From the NCBI GenBank assembly GCA_016342455.1, contig JAEIOE010000012.1, positions 1 to 48,405 on the forward strand: 48,405 nucleotides of DNA, given 5' to 3'. This document shows, in pieces, positions 24,054 to 33,004 of the stretch. Each line of letters starts with the position of its first letter. The stretch's first letter is position 1. Origin of the DNA: Mycoplasmatota bacterium (GTDB lineage Bacteria > Bacillota_I > Bacilli_A > Izemoplasmatales > Hujiaoplasmataceae). The notes beneath the pieces are model-generated. The model searched no databases and was not told where the DNA came from. It saw nothing but the letters and a program-made list of their open reading frames with translations. A program made the translations under genes and the position numbers.

Positions 24054-25763
24054 ATGAATATTATTAAACCATTCTATATGAATGATAACTCAATACTTAT
24101 TAATTTAACTACAAGTTTGTGTAAATCTAAGCTTGAGATTTTAAATTCTAAGGGATTTAAATTAGTTTATAAACATTTTTATGATTCGATAGATAAATCA
24201 TCTAATCGTCAGCTATTTAAAATTAAAACTGAATTAGACAACGCTTATGACATCATTGAATTATATAAACTATTACTTATATACACATTTCATGAGTCAG
24301 TACTAGTAAAAGATTCTTTGAATAAACTATTAAACTTTCAAACAGAATTACTGTTTTTTACTGAAAGACTTTTCGATTTTTGGAGAAACTATGAAAGGTA
24401 TGGAATCATTCAAAGAAAATTAACAGCTAATGTAACAAATAATCATACGTTAATTGAGTATACTGATATTTTCTTAGATAATGTCATTTCTTTATATAGA
24501 ATAATTACATCTAAACTAAATAATGGACCAATTAACGTCTATAGGCAAACTCCAGCTGGATTTAATGCAGGCTTTATCGTATCACCTTCACTAAATGATT
24601 TACCGAAGGGATATGAAGTGTTAAATAACATTGATATTATTAATGCAATAATGATGAGAACTCCATTTATTGGTCATTCTTTTTCAAATAGTCGTAAAGG
24701 TGTATTCCAACAAATAGATCATAATCCAATAACTAATCTAAACCTTACAAAAAGACATTGGATCTGTTATCCAATAAAAGTTGGTGTAACCTATGCGCTT
24801 ATTTATTTCCATAGAACCTTATTGCATCATGGCATTGGTTTATCTAACTTATTTGAACCAGCAATGGATGAATACTGCAAAGGAAGAAAACCAGACTTAA
24901 TCTATGTTTATGGTAATTATGAAACCGAAGATGACAAAACCTTCTATATCGATGAAGAAAATGATATTTATGTAGGTTATGTTTCAAGACTAGATGAAAA
25001 TGATTATTTTGGCTATATGAAAAAAATGATCTTAACATTACATAATGTCTATATGATTAAACATAATCGTCTTCCAATCCATGGAGCGATGGTTAATATT
25101 GTTTTAGATAATAATGAAGAAAAGAATATCGTTATTATAGGAGACTCTGGTGCTGGTAAATCAGAAACACTAGAAGCACTTCGCTTCGTTGCGGACGCTA
25201 AGATTAAAGAAATGAATATTGTTTTTGATGACATGGGAGTATTCTATGTCAGAGATAAAACAGTTTATGCAATAGGAACTGAAATAGGAGCTTTTATTCG
25301 TTTGGATGATTTAGAAACAGGTTATGCTTATAAGGAGCTTGACCGAGCAATATTCTTAAATCCAGAAAGATTAAACGCAAGAGTAATCTTGCCAGTTTCT
25401 AGCCATGATTTTATTGTCAAAGAGCATAAAATCGATTATGTTTTCTCTGCGAATAATTATGAGGACGCTGATGAGTCAATTCGTTATTTTAGCAATATAG
25501 AGGAAGCAGTTCCCGTATTTATTGAAGGGAAAAGAAAAGCCAAAGGAACTACTGCGGAAGTTGGTTTAGTGAGTAGTTATTTCTCTAATCCATTTGGTTG
25601 TGTTCAGTTTGAAAAAGAAACAGAAACAATTATTCATGATGTATTTAAAAAGTTATTTAAGTCAAAAGTTGTTATTGGAGAACTATATACCAAACTTGGA
25701 ATTCCAGGAAAAGAAACATCTGGTGTAAAAAAAGCTGCCAAAGCGATAAAGGAATTGTTATAA
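24054..25763 (+). CDS. HPrK/PEPCK-fold P-loop kinase-like protein, novel
   Basis: 569 residues, ATG 24054 with AGAGGGAG. Residues 1-270 are helical with no recognised motif. From about 335 a kinase core appears: LPIHGAMVNIV (340-350), then Walker A GDSGAGKSE (363-371) with the S-E ending typical of HPr kinase, a FDDMG acidic motif (391-395), and EIGAFIRLDDLETGY...DRAIFLNPERLNARVILPV, which recalls ATP-dependent PEP carboxykinase. HPrK and PEPCK share this fold. It is too long for HPrK (about 310) and lacks the PEPCK active-site set. It sits 17 bases before thrC, so it probably acts with threonine or homoserine metabolism, perhaps as a kinase on a small metabolite or protein. That link is inference. 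Confidence 0.75.
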   Translation: MNIIKPFYMNDNSILINLTTSLCKSKLEILNSKGFKLVYKHFYDSIDKSSNRQLFKIKTELDNAYDIIELYKLLLIYTFHESVLVKDSLNKLLNFQTELLFFTERLFDFWRNYERYGIIQRKLTANVTNNHTLIEYTDIFLDNVISLYRIITSKLNNGPINVYRQTPAGFNAGFIVSPSLNDLPKGYEVLNNIDIINAIMMRTPFIGHSFSNSRKGVFQQIDHNPITNLNLTKRHWICYPIKVGVTYALIYFHRTLLHHGIGLSNLFEPAMDEYCKGRKPDLIYVYGNYETEDDKTFYIDEENDIYVGYVSRLDENDYFGYMKKMILTLHNVYMIKHNRLPIHGAMVNIVLDNNEEKNIVIIGDSGAGKSETLEALRFVADAKIKEMNIVFDDMGVFYVRDKTVYAIGTEIGAFIRLDDLETGYAYKELDRAIFLNPERLNARVILPVSSHDFIVKEHKIDYVFSANNYEDADESIRYFSNIEEAVPVFIEGKRKAKGTTAEVGLVSSYFSNPFGCVQFEKETETIIHDVFKKLFKSKVVIGELYTKLGIPGKETSGVKKAAKAIKELL

Positions 25764-25780
25764 TAGTTATAGGTGATTAT

Positions 25781-27232
25781 ATGTTAAAGAGTACAAGAGG
25801 AAACAAGTTCATAAAACCAAGTCTTGCAATTCTTAAGGGATTAGCGGATGATGGTGGATTATTTGTCTTTGATGCGTTTAACAAAGACTTTTTTCGCAAA
25901 GAATTTATCGACCTGACTTACCAAGAATTAGCCCTAAAAGTATTTAAGGAATTTTTAAGTGATTATACAGAAAATCAATTGATTTCTGTAATTGATAAAT
26001 CTTATAACGCTTCTAAGTTTCAAGGCAATATTGTGGATGTGTTAGCAGTAGGAGATAATTTTTACTTAAATCTTTTTAACGGGAATACCTTTGCTTTTAA
26101 AGACTTAGCCTTGTCTTGTCTACCAAACTTAATGAGCGAAGCTAAGCTGATCAATAATGTTACAAAGGATACAATTATTCTCACAGCTACAAGTGGTGAT
26201 ACCGGTTCTGCAACACTTGAAGGTTTTAAGGATCAAGCGGATGTATCTGTTATTGTTCTTTATCCTACGAATGGAGTTAGTGAGTTTCAAGAACTGCAGA
26301 TGAATCAATACGTCAGTGACAAAAACATTGTAGTTCCTGTAATAGGAAACTTTGATGACTGCCAAAGAATAGTTAAAGAAATCTTTTTATCAGTTAAACC
26401 AAAGAACGTAACACTCAGTTCTGCAAACTCGATAAATATAGGTAGAATCCTACCGCAAACGATATATTATTTCTACGCCTATTTTGACTTAGTAAGACAG
26501 GCTAAGATTCAATATGGTGAGCCTTTAAATGTTTGTGTTCCCACTGGTAACTTTGGGAATATCTATTCTGCATATATCGCCAAGAGTATGGGTTTACCAA
26601 TTGATAAGCTAATCGTAGCTTCCAACTCAAACAAGGTATTATCAGAACTGTTTAATGAAGGAAAGTATCGCATAGCTAGAGAACTTCATAAAACAATTTC
26701 ACCTTCAATGGATATTATTATTTCATCTAATTTTGAGCGCTATCTTTTTGACTTATTAAGTAAAGATAGCAAAGTAGTCAAAGAAAAGATGGAACAGTTA
26801 AAGAATGATTCTTGTATAGAAATAAATGAAATATTCGATAATGAAAGCATCAAGGCATATTATGCATCAGAAGCAGAAACCTATGAAACAATTAAGACTG
26901 TTTATGAAGAGGACAACTACTTAATAGATCCACATACGGCAGTAGCGAAATGTGTTGCGAATAAATATAGAGAAGAATCGAAAGACTTCAAAGCGATGTT
27001 AGTGGTATCCACTGCGAGCCCTTATAAATTTAGTGATGCAGTAATTAAGGCTTTGGACTTGAACTGTTTAGGGGGCTTAACAAATAAGCTAAACTGTTTA
27101 GAAAAAGCAACGAACTATGCAATAGATCAAAGAATGAATCAAGTCTTAACACATACTGTAGAAAAAGAAGCAGTATCTACAACAAATGCTTCAAAATTAA
27201 TTAGAAAGATAATAGGTAAACTAGATGCTTAG
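25781..27232 (+). CDS. thrC: Threonine synthase
   Basis: 483 residues, the long form. It converts O-phosphohomoserine to threonine with PLP. The PLP lysine is Lys107 in FNGNTFAFKDLAL, and SGDTGSATLEGF and the NFGNIYSAYIAKSMGLP phosphate-binding region are clear. ATG 25781 follows AGGTGATT. It is the second gene of the operon and overlaps thrB by 8 bases, so its translation is coupled. Confidence 0.95.
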   Translation: MLKSTRGNKFIKPSLAILKGLADDGGLFVFDAFNKDFFRKEFIDLTYQELALKVFKEFLSDYTENQLISVIDKSYNASKFQGNIVDVLAVGDNFYLNLFNGNTFAFKDLALSCLPNLMSEAKLINNVTKDTIILTATSGDTGSATLEGFKDQADVSVIVLYPTNGVSEFQELQMNQYVSDKNIVVPVIGNFDDCQRIVKEIFLSVKPKNVTLSSANSINIGRILPQTIYYFYAYFDLVRQAKIQYGEPLNVCVPTGNFGNIYSAYIAKSMGLPIDKLIVASNSNKVLSELFNEGKYRIARELHKTISPSMDIIISSNFERYLFDLLSKDSKVVKEKMEQLKNDSCIEINEIFDNESIKAYYASEAETYETIKTVYEEDNYLIDPHTAVAKCVANKYREESKDFKAMLVVSTASPYKFSDAVIKALDLNCLGGLTNKLNCLEKATNYAIDQRMNQVLTHTVEKEAVSTTNASKLIRKIIGKLDA

Positions 27233-28100
27233 AGTGATAACACCTGCCACAACGTCAAACCTTGGTGTAGGGTTTGATTGTTTAGGTATGTCTTTAAATA
27301 TATATAATAGATATGTATTTAATCTCACACTTACAAAAACATTTGAGTTGTATGGCTTTGAAGAGGAATTCAATAAAGACAATTTAGTATTAAATGCATA
27401 TATTGCCTGTGCCAAAGCACATGGGAAAACAGATAGAACTATCGCAAAAATATCGGTGACTTTAGAAGATAAAAATATTCCTGTATCGAGAGGCCTAGGT
27501 TCTTCGGCTAGTTGTATCATAGCTGGAGCGATAGCAGCGAATCATTATAATAATTTAAAACTTACAAAAGAAGAAATAGCCAAATGGGCAGCGGATTATG
27601 AGGGGCACCCTGATAATGTGTATGCTTGTATGTTTGGTGGCTTGGTAAGTATTATCAAAGAAGAAAACGATTATTACTTTGATAACCTAAGAATTTCTAA
27701 GAAGTTAAGGTTTTGTATTCGAATACCAAACATTCAAGGTAGTACTGAAGAATTAAGGTCGGTATTGCCTAAAAAGATTGATATGGTAGATGCAGTTCAT
27801 AATTTAAGTAGAATCATTCATTTACCAAAAGCCTTAGAATTTGGTGAAATCTCTTTGATTCAAAAATTTACAGAGGACAAATATCATGAGCAGTACCGCG
27901 CTGAATTTATTCCGAATTATCAGGAACTAAAGTCGCTTGCTTTAGAAAACAACATTGTAGCTTTGATTAGTGGTTCAGGACCAACTATGTTCTTTATTGC
28001 TGATGAAGAAAACTTCTCTGTTTTATTAGGGGTAAGTGATACAGCAGATGAATTAAAATCAGTAAAAATAGGAAAAGGCACAACTTTAAAGGAGTTCTAA
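27225..28100 (+). CDS. thrB: Homoserine kinase
   Basis: 291 residues, GHMP kinase family. It phosphorylates homoserine. The family features are the start RVITPATTSNLGVGFDCLGMSL, the ATP loop RGLGSSAS (89-96) and the C-terminal SGSGPTMF. The ATG lies inside the end of thrC, overlapping it by 8 bases, and its TAA overlaps the hom ATG. Confidence 0.95.
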   Translation: MLRVITPATTSNLGVGFDCLGMSLNIYNRYVFNLTLTKTFELYGFEEEFNKDNLVLNAYIACAKAHGKTDRTIAKISVTLEDKNIPVSRGLGSSASCIIAGAIAANHYNNLKLTKEEIAKWAADYEGHPDNVYACMFGGLVSIIKEENDYYFDNLRISKKLRFCIRIPNIQGSTEELRSVLPKKIDMVDAVHNLSRIIHLPKALEFGEISLIQKFTEDKYHEQYRAEFIPNYQELKSLALENNIVALISGSGPTMFFIADEENFSVLLGVSDTADELKSVKIGKGTTLKEF

Positions 28101-29200
28101 TGAAAATAGCGATTATTGGTTTAGGTGTAGTAGGAAGAGGCGTTTATGATTTAGTAACGATGGATCAATCTGTTCTTCAAGTAAAATATGTTTTAGAACT
28201 AGATAAGTCAAAACTTCAAGGTATTGATGCATTAGTAGCGAAAGACATAGACGAAATCTTAAATGATTCAGAAGTAGATACAGTTGTTGAATTAATTGGT
28301 GGTAAAGGCATTGCCTATAGCTTTGTTTTGCAAGCACTAAATCATAAAAAGAATGTAGTCACCGCTAATAAAGCGCTTATTTCAGCTTATTTTAAAGAAT
28401 TAACAGAACTCGCTAACAAAAACAATGTTTCTTTAAGATATGAAGCAGCTGTTGGTGGAGCGATTAATATCTTAGATCCACTTTTAACTATTTCTAGAAT
28501 AAACAAGATTCATAAAATTCAAGGGATTATCAATGGCTCAAGCAATTTTATCCTTTCAAAAATATTTATCGAAGATTACTCATTAGAAAAAGCCTTAGAA
28601 GAAGCATTTAAATTAGGATACTTAGAAGCGAATTCTAATGATGATATGGAAGGACTTGATTTACTAAGAAAAATTAATATATTATCTATGCTTTCTTATC
28701 ATCAATATATTGATGAATCTGATATCATAAGAGTGCCGCTTAGCAATGTTTCTTCAGCCTTTATTGATTACATTAAATCAAAAAACTTGGCGCTTAAATA
28801 TATCGCGACCTCTGAATTAGTGAATAATCAAATCATGATACACTTAGAACCTGTTGTAATCAAAAAAGACAGTTTCTATAGCTACATTAACTATGAAGAA
28901 AATATCATTGATATCTATGGACAGTATCATTTAAAACAATCATTTATCGGTCAAGGTGCCGGTAGATATCCAACCGCTTCCGCTGTTGTATATGATTTAA
29001 TAAAACAAACAGAGAAAACAGATTACATACAAAGCTTTGAGAATAACTATCCAATAAACAAGGAATTAAAAAAATATCCATTCTTTATCCTTAAAAATGG
29101 ATTGATAGAAAAAACAGAATACCTAAGCTATGCATCACTACAAAAGACAGGTGCATTAATCCTAGCGAGAATAGAAGATGATGTCTATGAAGAAATATAA
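28100..29200 (+). CDS. hom: Homoserine dehydrogenase, short form without ACT domain
   Basis: 366 residues. It reduces aspartate semialdehyde to homoserine. The Rossmann motif GLGVVGRGVYD opens the protein; NKALIS and the NGSSNFILSK segment mark the catalytic domain. Typical Gram-positive enzymes are near 430 residues with a C-terminal ACT domain for threonine feedback; this one ends soon after the catalytic domain, so threonine regulation is probably elsewhere (for example the aspartokinase ACT domains). Start ATG overlaps the thrB stop (TAATG); the end overlaps asd. Confidence 0.93.
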   Translation: MKIAIIGLGVVGRGVYDLVTMDQSVLQVKYVLELDKSKLQGIDALVAKDIDEILNDSEVDTVVELIGGKGIAYSFVLQALNHKKNVVTANKALISAYFKELTELANKNNVSLRYEAAVGGAINILDPLLTISRINKIHKIQGIINGSSNFILSKIFIEDYSLEKALEEAFKLGYLEANSNDDMEGLDLLRKINILSMLSYHQYIDESDIIRVPLSNVSSAFIDYIKSKNLALKYIATSELVNNQIMIHLEPVVIKKDSFYSYINYEENIIDIYGQYHLKQSFIGQGAGRYPTASAVVYDLIKQTEKTDYIQSFENNYPINKELKKYPFFILKNGLIEKTEYLSYASLQKTGALILARIEDDVYEEI

Positions 29201-30167
29201 TATAGCTATTTTAGGAGCGACTGGCCTTGTAGGACAGACCTTCCTAAAAGTATTAGCTGAATACAATATCCCTATCAATGAATTAAGATTATTTGCTTCT
29301 CCTAGATCTTTAGGAAAAAAGATTCTCTTTAAAGATAAAGAATACTTAGTAGATGTAGTAAAAGAAGGAAGTTTTAGAGGCATTGATTATGCCTTGTTTT
29401 CTGCTGGAGCATCCGTTTCTAAAATAGTTGCCTTACAAGCTACCAAAGAAGGAGCTATCGTGATTGATAATTCCAGTGCATTTAGACAAGATGTAACGAT
29501 ACCTTTAGTTGTTCCTGAAGTGAATCTAGCGGATGCGTTAAACGTTTCCTTGATTGCGAACCCGAATTGCTCTACTATCCAATCAGTATTACCATTAAGT
29601 GCCTTAGATAAAGCGTATGGAGTCTTAGAGGTTAGATATAACACCTACCAAGCAGTATCTGGTTCTGGTTATAAAGGAATAGAAGCTTTAGAGAAATCGA
29701 CTGATTTTTATCCCTATGATATAAAAGAAACCTGTATTCCTCAAATAGATGACTTTTTAGAAGATGGTTTCACCAAAGAAGAACATAAAATGGTAAATGA
29801 AACAAGAAGGATACTTCATAAAGAAGATTTAAAAGTGTCGGCTACTTGTATTAGAGTTCCTGTAAAATATTCACATGGTGTGAGTATTTCTGCAAAACTT
29901 AATAAAGAATTTGACTTAACTGATTTGAGAAAAGTGTTAGCTAATTTTGAAGGAATTGTTGTATTAGATGAGCCAACAAAACAAATCTATCCAACATCCA
30001 TTGCTTCAACTGGAAATGATATGGTCTATGTTGGAAGAATTAGAAGAGACTTAATAGACAAATTCACAGTGTTGCTGTATTGTGTCGCCGATAATGTAAG
30101 AAAAGGCGCAGCTTCTAACGCTGTTCAAATACTGAAAGGATTGATCGATCATGCAAAAAGTTGCTAA
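29187..30167 (+). CDS. asd: Aspartate-semialdehyde dehydrogenase
   Basis: 326 residues from ATG 29187 (two in-frame ATGs, 29178 and 29181, lie just upstream, but KKYNIAILGATG fits the family start best). NADP loop GATGLVGQ, catalytic Cys128 in NPNCST (126-130) and SGSGYKG are present. It makes the semialdehyde from aspartyl phosphate, the branch point to threonine, methionine and lysine. The start overlaps hom and the last 17 bases overlap the aspartokinase gene. Confidence 0.93.
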   Translation: MKKYNIAILGATGLVGQTFLKVLAEYNIPINELRLFASPRSLGKKILFKDKEYLVDVVKEGSFRGIDYALFSAGASVSKIVALQATKEGAIVIDNSSAFRQDVTIPLVVPEVNLADALNVSLIANPNCSTIQSVLPLSALDKAYGVLEVRYNTYQAVSGSGYKGIEALEKSTDFYPYDIKETCIPQIDDFLEDGFTKEEHKMVNETRRILHKEDLKVSATCIRVPVKYSHGVSISAKLNKEFDLTDLRKVLANFEGIVVLDEPTKQIYPTSIASTGNDMVYVGRIRRDLIDKFTVLLYCVADNVRKGAASNAVQILKGLIDHAKSC

Positions 30168-31461
30168 ATTTGGTGGTAGTTCCGTAGCGAATGCCTCACA
30201 AATCAGAAAAATTAAAAGTATTTTAGAAGCTGACACAAGCAGAGAAATCCTGGTGACGTCAGCGATTGGTAAAGACAAGGCACATGAATCAAAATTAACG
30301 GATTTACTATATCTATTATATGCACATATAGAATATGGTATTGATTATAATCATATTTTAAAAACAATAACAGATAGATTTTTAGATATCAAAAATGATC
30401 TATCTTTAAGTTATGACATTGAAAAAGAAATCGAGAACTTAAAAAAAGAATTAACAAAAGACATTTCTAAGGATTATTTAGTCAGTAGAGGAGAATATTT
30501 TACTGCGAAGCTTTTAGAAGAGTATCTTGGATATCAGTTTGTTGATGCAAAAGATATTATCATGCTTCATTATGACGGTACGGTTGATTATGAAACAACT
30601 GAAACACAACTTAAAAACGTCTTGAAAAAACATAAGAAAATAATTGTTCCTGGTTTTTATGCAAAAACACCGAATGATAAAATTAGATTATTTTCAAGAG
30701 GAGGATCAGATATTACTGGCTCTATCCTAGCTAAAGTGTCAAAAGCTGATTTATATGAGAACTGGACTGATGTAGATGGAATCTACGCAGCGGACCCTAA
30801 ATTGGTAGATAATCCCAAGTTAATTCATAGTATTACTTATTCTGAATTAAGAGAGTTATCTTATAGAGGAGCGAATGTTTTAAATCAAGAAACGATTTTA
30901 CCCTTAGCGAATATGGGAATTCCTTTAAAGATTAAAAATACCTTTAATCCAGAAAGTTCAGGAACACTGATTTCAGATAAGTTCGCTGAAGCAAACGAAT
31001 TGCTTACAGGTATTTCTGGTTTAAAGAACTTTACTTCCTTTAATATCACAAAGGATAGTTCAAAACAACTAATTCTAGTATTAAAAAACGTACTGAATCT
31101 ATTTATTAGATATAAGATTAACATAGAACATATCCCAACTGGTATTGATACCTTCTCTATGATTGTAAAAACAGAAGATATTAAAGACTATTACTTTGAC
31201 CTGATTAATGAAGTGAGAGAAATAGAAGGAGTCATTGACTTATCTTTAGAAGATGATATAGCTTTAGTAGCGATTGTTAGTAGGAATATGACTCATATAC
31301 CTGGTGTAGCTGGTAGAATATTTACTACACTTGGGAATCATAATATCAATATTAAAATAATTGCTCAAGCCTCAACAGAAATATCGATTATCATAGGTGT
31401 TAGTAATGTTGACTATGAAAAAGCAATTAAAGTTGTGTATAAAGAATTTTATAAGGATTAA
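30151..31461 (+). CDS. lysC: Aspartokinase with C-terminal ACT domains
   Basis: 436 residues. It phosphorylates aspartate, the first pathway step. KFGGSSVANA (6-15) is the kinase signature; SRGGSDITGS and NWTDVDGIYAADPKLV are further family blocks. Residues about 300-435 carry two ACT regulatory domains (NIEHIPTGIDTFSMIV, NINIKIIAQASTEISIIIGVSNVDY), the likely site of feedback inhibition. It is the last gene in the threonine operon. The lysC/thrA/dapG naming is conventional; the effector cannot be told from the sequence. Confidence 0.92.
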   Translation: MQKVAKFGGSSVANASQIRKIKSILEADTSREILVTSAIGKDKAHESKLTDLLYLLYAHIEYGIDYNHILKTITDRFLDIKNDLSLSYDIEKEIENLKKELTKDISKDYLVSRGEYFTAKLLEEYLGYQFVDAKDIIMLHYDGTVDYETTETQLKNVLKKHKKIIVPGFYAKTPNDKIRLFSRGGSDITGSILAKVSKADLYENWTDVDGIYAADPKLVDNPKLIHSITYSELRELSYRGANVLNQETILPLANMGIPLKIKNTFNPESSGTLISDKFAEANELLTGISGLKNFTSFNITKDSSKQLILVLKNVLNLFIRYKINIEHIPTGIDTFSMIVKTEDIKDYYFDLINEVREIEGVIDLSLEDDIALVAIVSRNMTHIPGVAGRIFTTLGNHNINIKIIAQASTEISIIIGVSNVDYEKAIKVVYKEFYKD

Positions 31462-31472
31462 TATAATGAATT

Positions 31473-31498
31473 AAACCACCTTTTTGAGGTGGTTTTTT
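31473..31498 (+). terminator. Rho-independent terminator of the threonine operon
   Basis: Stem AAACCACCT / AGGTGGTTT, loop TTTTG, T-run. Confidence 0.88.
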
Positions 31499-31541
31499 AT
31501 TTTCTTTATAAAACTTATTTTCGATTAATAAATTAAATTCA

Positions 31542-31570
31542 TTGACAAAGAGAAGCCCTGCTAGTATACT
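31542..31570 (+). promoter_or_regulatory. Promoter of the MMPL/TetR operon
   Basis: TTGACA (31542-31547), 17-base spacer, TATACT (31565-31570). Confidence 0.8.
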
Positions 31571-31574
31571 GTGA

Positions 31575-31586
31575 TAGTGAGCACTA
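31575..31586 (+). promoter_or_regulatory. Palindrome TAGTG-AG-CACTA, candidate TetR operator
   Basis: A perfect 5-bp inverted repeat just downstream of the -10, spanning the expected transcript start. The operon ends in a tetR gene, which suggests autoregulation. Confidence 0.55.
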
Positions 31587-31603
31587 ACATACAAGGAGGA
31601 AAC

Positions 31604-33004
31604 ATGAAGAAATTATTAAGTAAAATATTATACAAATGGCCATTTAAAGTGCTATTTGTGATTGCCATTGCTGTTGCATTGGCAGCTACAGGAATCGCAA
31701 ACATTAACCTAAGTACTGGTAATGAAACGATGATTGATCCATCGAGTGATACCTATATTGACAATAACACATACCAAACTACATTTGGTGCTGATCCTAT
31801 TATGGTGATTATTGAATCTACTGATAGAGCAGACTTATTATCAATGGATACCTTATCCGTTGTAAATGATTTAAATAACAACTTAAAAGATCTAGATGGA
31901 GTATTCTATGTAAATAGTCCAGTAAGTGTTATCAACTACGCAACTAGCATGAGTCTTACAAATTATCAAAACGCCTTAGATGGAATAGCTACTAATTTAG
32001 CTGCTTTATCGGAGAACATTGCATTGATGAGTGAAAATATGCCTGAAATGGATTCTGATACACTAATTGAATCATTAGAGACCATCATTGCTTCCCAAAA
32101 CAATATATCAACAGGGTTAGACAATGAAATATTACTAATGGATAACATGTCTTTAAACGTGGAAGACGAAATAACTTTATTAACTGCTACAAGAGCTACA
32201 TTAGATCCAATAGTAGATGAAACAGAATACAACGAACTCACTAGAACGATTACAGTCTTATCTCAAGTAAATAACTTATATAGTCAAATGACTTTACTAT
32301 CTGGTAATTTCAGTACAGGAACCGCTCAAACTGCAATTGGCTTACAAAGTTTGTTAACACAATTAACTACTATGTTAACTTCTATGTCCCAAATAGAATT
32401 AAATTTAACAAGTTTAGGAACGAATCTTTTTGCTATGAGTGAAACTGTTTCTATGTTAGCGGATAACTTCAATATGTTTACATCTACATTTCCAACAGAG
32501 GCATCTACATTGAATACAATCATCTATTCAGATGGTGTAAATATGAATCCAATGTTAGAAACTTACTTTATAGATGATAGCCATATTTTTGTTAATATTT
32601 CATTAGAAGAAGGAACTAGCAATGAAGAAATTGAAGTAATTCTAGCTGAAATAGAAAATACCTTAGCAAACACTGCTTTTTCCGATAGTTTAATATCAGG
32701 TAAACCAGTTTTAAACTATGATATTAAATCATCGATGATGGACAGTATGAAAACAATGATGATTACATCGCTTATCATCATGGTTGTTATCCTTCTAGTA
32801 TTATTCCCTGTACCTTTTAGATTATTACCACTGTTTATTGTATTAATAGCAGTAGTAGGAACCATAGGTGTTATGGGTATTGCGAGTATACCGTTAACGA
32901 TGGTTTCTATGGCTGTCTTCCCTGTTTTAATTGGATTGGGTATTGATTACTCTATTCAATTTCATAATCGATATACAGAAGAATTAACAAGAGGTGTCAA
33001 ATAA
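31604..33004 (+). CDS. MMPL/RND exporter, N-terminal part (split gene)
   Basis: 466 residues. ATG 31604 is chosen, with AAGGAGG at 31594; an upstream ATG at 31571 lacks a ribosome site. TM1 (about residues 15-30) is followed by a long extracytoplasmic loop (about 35-365) rich in Leu, Ser, Met and Asn heptads, then TM2-TM4. The end is SIQFHNRYTEELTRGVK, the conserved end of TM4 in MMPL exporters. Intact family members continue directly with an eAl..Ti..lgPAV stretch, which is found at the beginning of the next ORF. So this is half of one RND/MMPL transporter, coupled by TAATG or split by a frameshift. Confidence 0.85.
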   Translation: MKKLLSKILYKWPFKVLFVIAIAVALAATGIANINLSTGNETMIDPSSDTYIDNNTYQTTFGADPIMVIIESTDRADLLSMDTLSVVNDLNNNLKDLDGVFYVNSPVSVINYATSMSLTNYQNALDGIATNLAALSENIALMSENMPEMDSDTLIESLETIIASQNNISTGLDNEILLMDNMSLNVEDEITLLTATRATLDPIVDETEYNELTRTITVLSQVNNLYSQMTLLSGNFSTGTAQTAIGLQSLLTQLTTMLTSMSQIELNLTSLGTNLFAMSETVSMLADNFNMFTSTFPTEASTLNTIIYSDGVNMNPMLETYFIDDSHIFVNISLEEGTSNEEIEVILAEIENTLANTAFSDSLISGKPVLNYDIKSSMMDSMKTMMITSLIIMVVILLVLFPVPFRLLPLFIVLIAVVGTIGVMGIASIPLTMVSMAVFPVLIGLGIDYSIQFHNRYTEELTRGVK

